Shown here piece by piece: positions 5,052 to 5,172 of a stretch of DNA of 5,172 nucleotides. Origin of the DNA: JBGOTP01 sp041476545 (GTDB taxonomy: Bacteria > Acidobacteriota > Vicinamibacteria > Vicinamibacterales > CAVVIG01). Numbering within the stretch: the first letter of the stretch is position 1; each line of letters starts with the position of its first letter. The stretch spans positions 1 to 5,172 of the forward strand of contig JBGOTP010000363.1 of NCBI GenBank assembly GCA_041476545.1, read 5' to 3'. The notes under the pieces were generated by a model. The model saw nothing but the letters and a program-made list of their open reading frames with translations, was not told the origin of the DNA and made no database searches. Made by a program: the position numbers and the translations under genes.

Positions 5052-5172
5052 ATGGCGCGCCGCATCCCCGACGACCGGCTCCCGCAGCTGATCGAGACCG
5101 CTACGAACGTTTTCATCGAGCAGGGCTATCGCCGCACCCAGATGGCGGACATTGCTCAAGCGCTCGGGCTCG
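5052..5172 (+). CDS. TetR/AcrR-family transcriptional regulator, N-terminal fragment
   Basis: Forty residues are visible before the window ends. MARRIPDDRLPQLIETATNVFIEQGYRRTQMADIAQALGL fits the TetR N-terminus: helix 1 (LIETATNVFIEQGY), the G-Y/F-x-x-T turn, then the helix-turn-helix opening TQMADIAQALG. The ligand-binding domain is outside the window, so the inducer is unknown. The preferred start is ATG 5052; an in-frame ATG at 5034 would add MYWCGH but overlaps the palindrome. Neither start has a clear ribosome binding site. The gene follows the bufferin-like gene in the same direction after a 151-bp gap containing a hairpin, so it is probably a separate unit. Whether it belongs to metal homeostasis is not shown. 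Confidence 0.88.
   Translation, partial: MARRIPDDRLPQLIETATNVFIEQGYRRTQMADIAQALGL

Noticed and set aside
4749..5159. A 136-codon minus-strand open frame opposite the bufferin and TetR-type genes
   Set aside because: It mirrors cysteine- and lysine-rich coding DNA on the plus strand, and its composition (Arg/Cys/Ser-rich) is typical of a shadow frame.

Overview
The window comes from a GC-rich (about 60% by eye) diderm, Gram-negative-type bacterium: it encodes a complete set of RND/adaptor/TolC-type efflux parts and an exported metal-binding peptide. The lineage cannot be fixed from the sequence. The pairing of a CusA-type pump with an ECF sigma factor and a DUF2282-like peptide would suit a Myxococcota or other proteobacteria-like genome, but that is a low-confidence inference.

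Layout. Positions 1-2737 (minus strand) hold a tightly packed heavy-metal efflux operon, read from right to left: a TolC-type outer-membrane factor (2737-1439), a CusB-type periplasmic adaptor with N-terminal heavy-metal-binding modules (1446-202) and the first 68 codons of a CusA-type RND pump (205-1, running off the window). The two junctions are 8-bp and 4-bp overlaps, and both downstream genes start with GTG. Positions 2738-2936 are a divergent control region containing an ECF-like promoter match, an imperfect 17-bp direct repeat 60 bp apart and an imperfect inverted repeat. Positions 2937-4900 (plus strand) hold an ECF sigma factor, a membrane anti-sigma factor (ATGA overlap), a probable 41-codon small membrane or secreted protein with a TTG start, and a 91-residue exported cysteine-rich peptide of the bufferin type (BufA2/DUF2282-like). 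A strong hairpin follows this gene. Positions 5052-5172 are the start of a TetR-family regulator, with a palindromic operator-like site just upstream.

Likely logic (inference): one arm pumps copper or silver out of the cell, and the other makes a periplasmic copper-sequestering peptide under a sigma/anti-sigma switch that probably senses metal. The most notable points are that the bufferin-like gene lacks the usual adjacent MNIO (bufB) and bufC genes, that the anti-sigma factor combines a zinc-finger anti-sigma motif with six membrane segments carrying cysteines, and that both metal-handling arms diverge from one shared regulatory region. No RNA genes, CRISPR arrays, insertion sequences or long repeats were seen.
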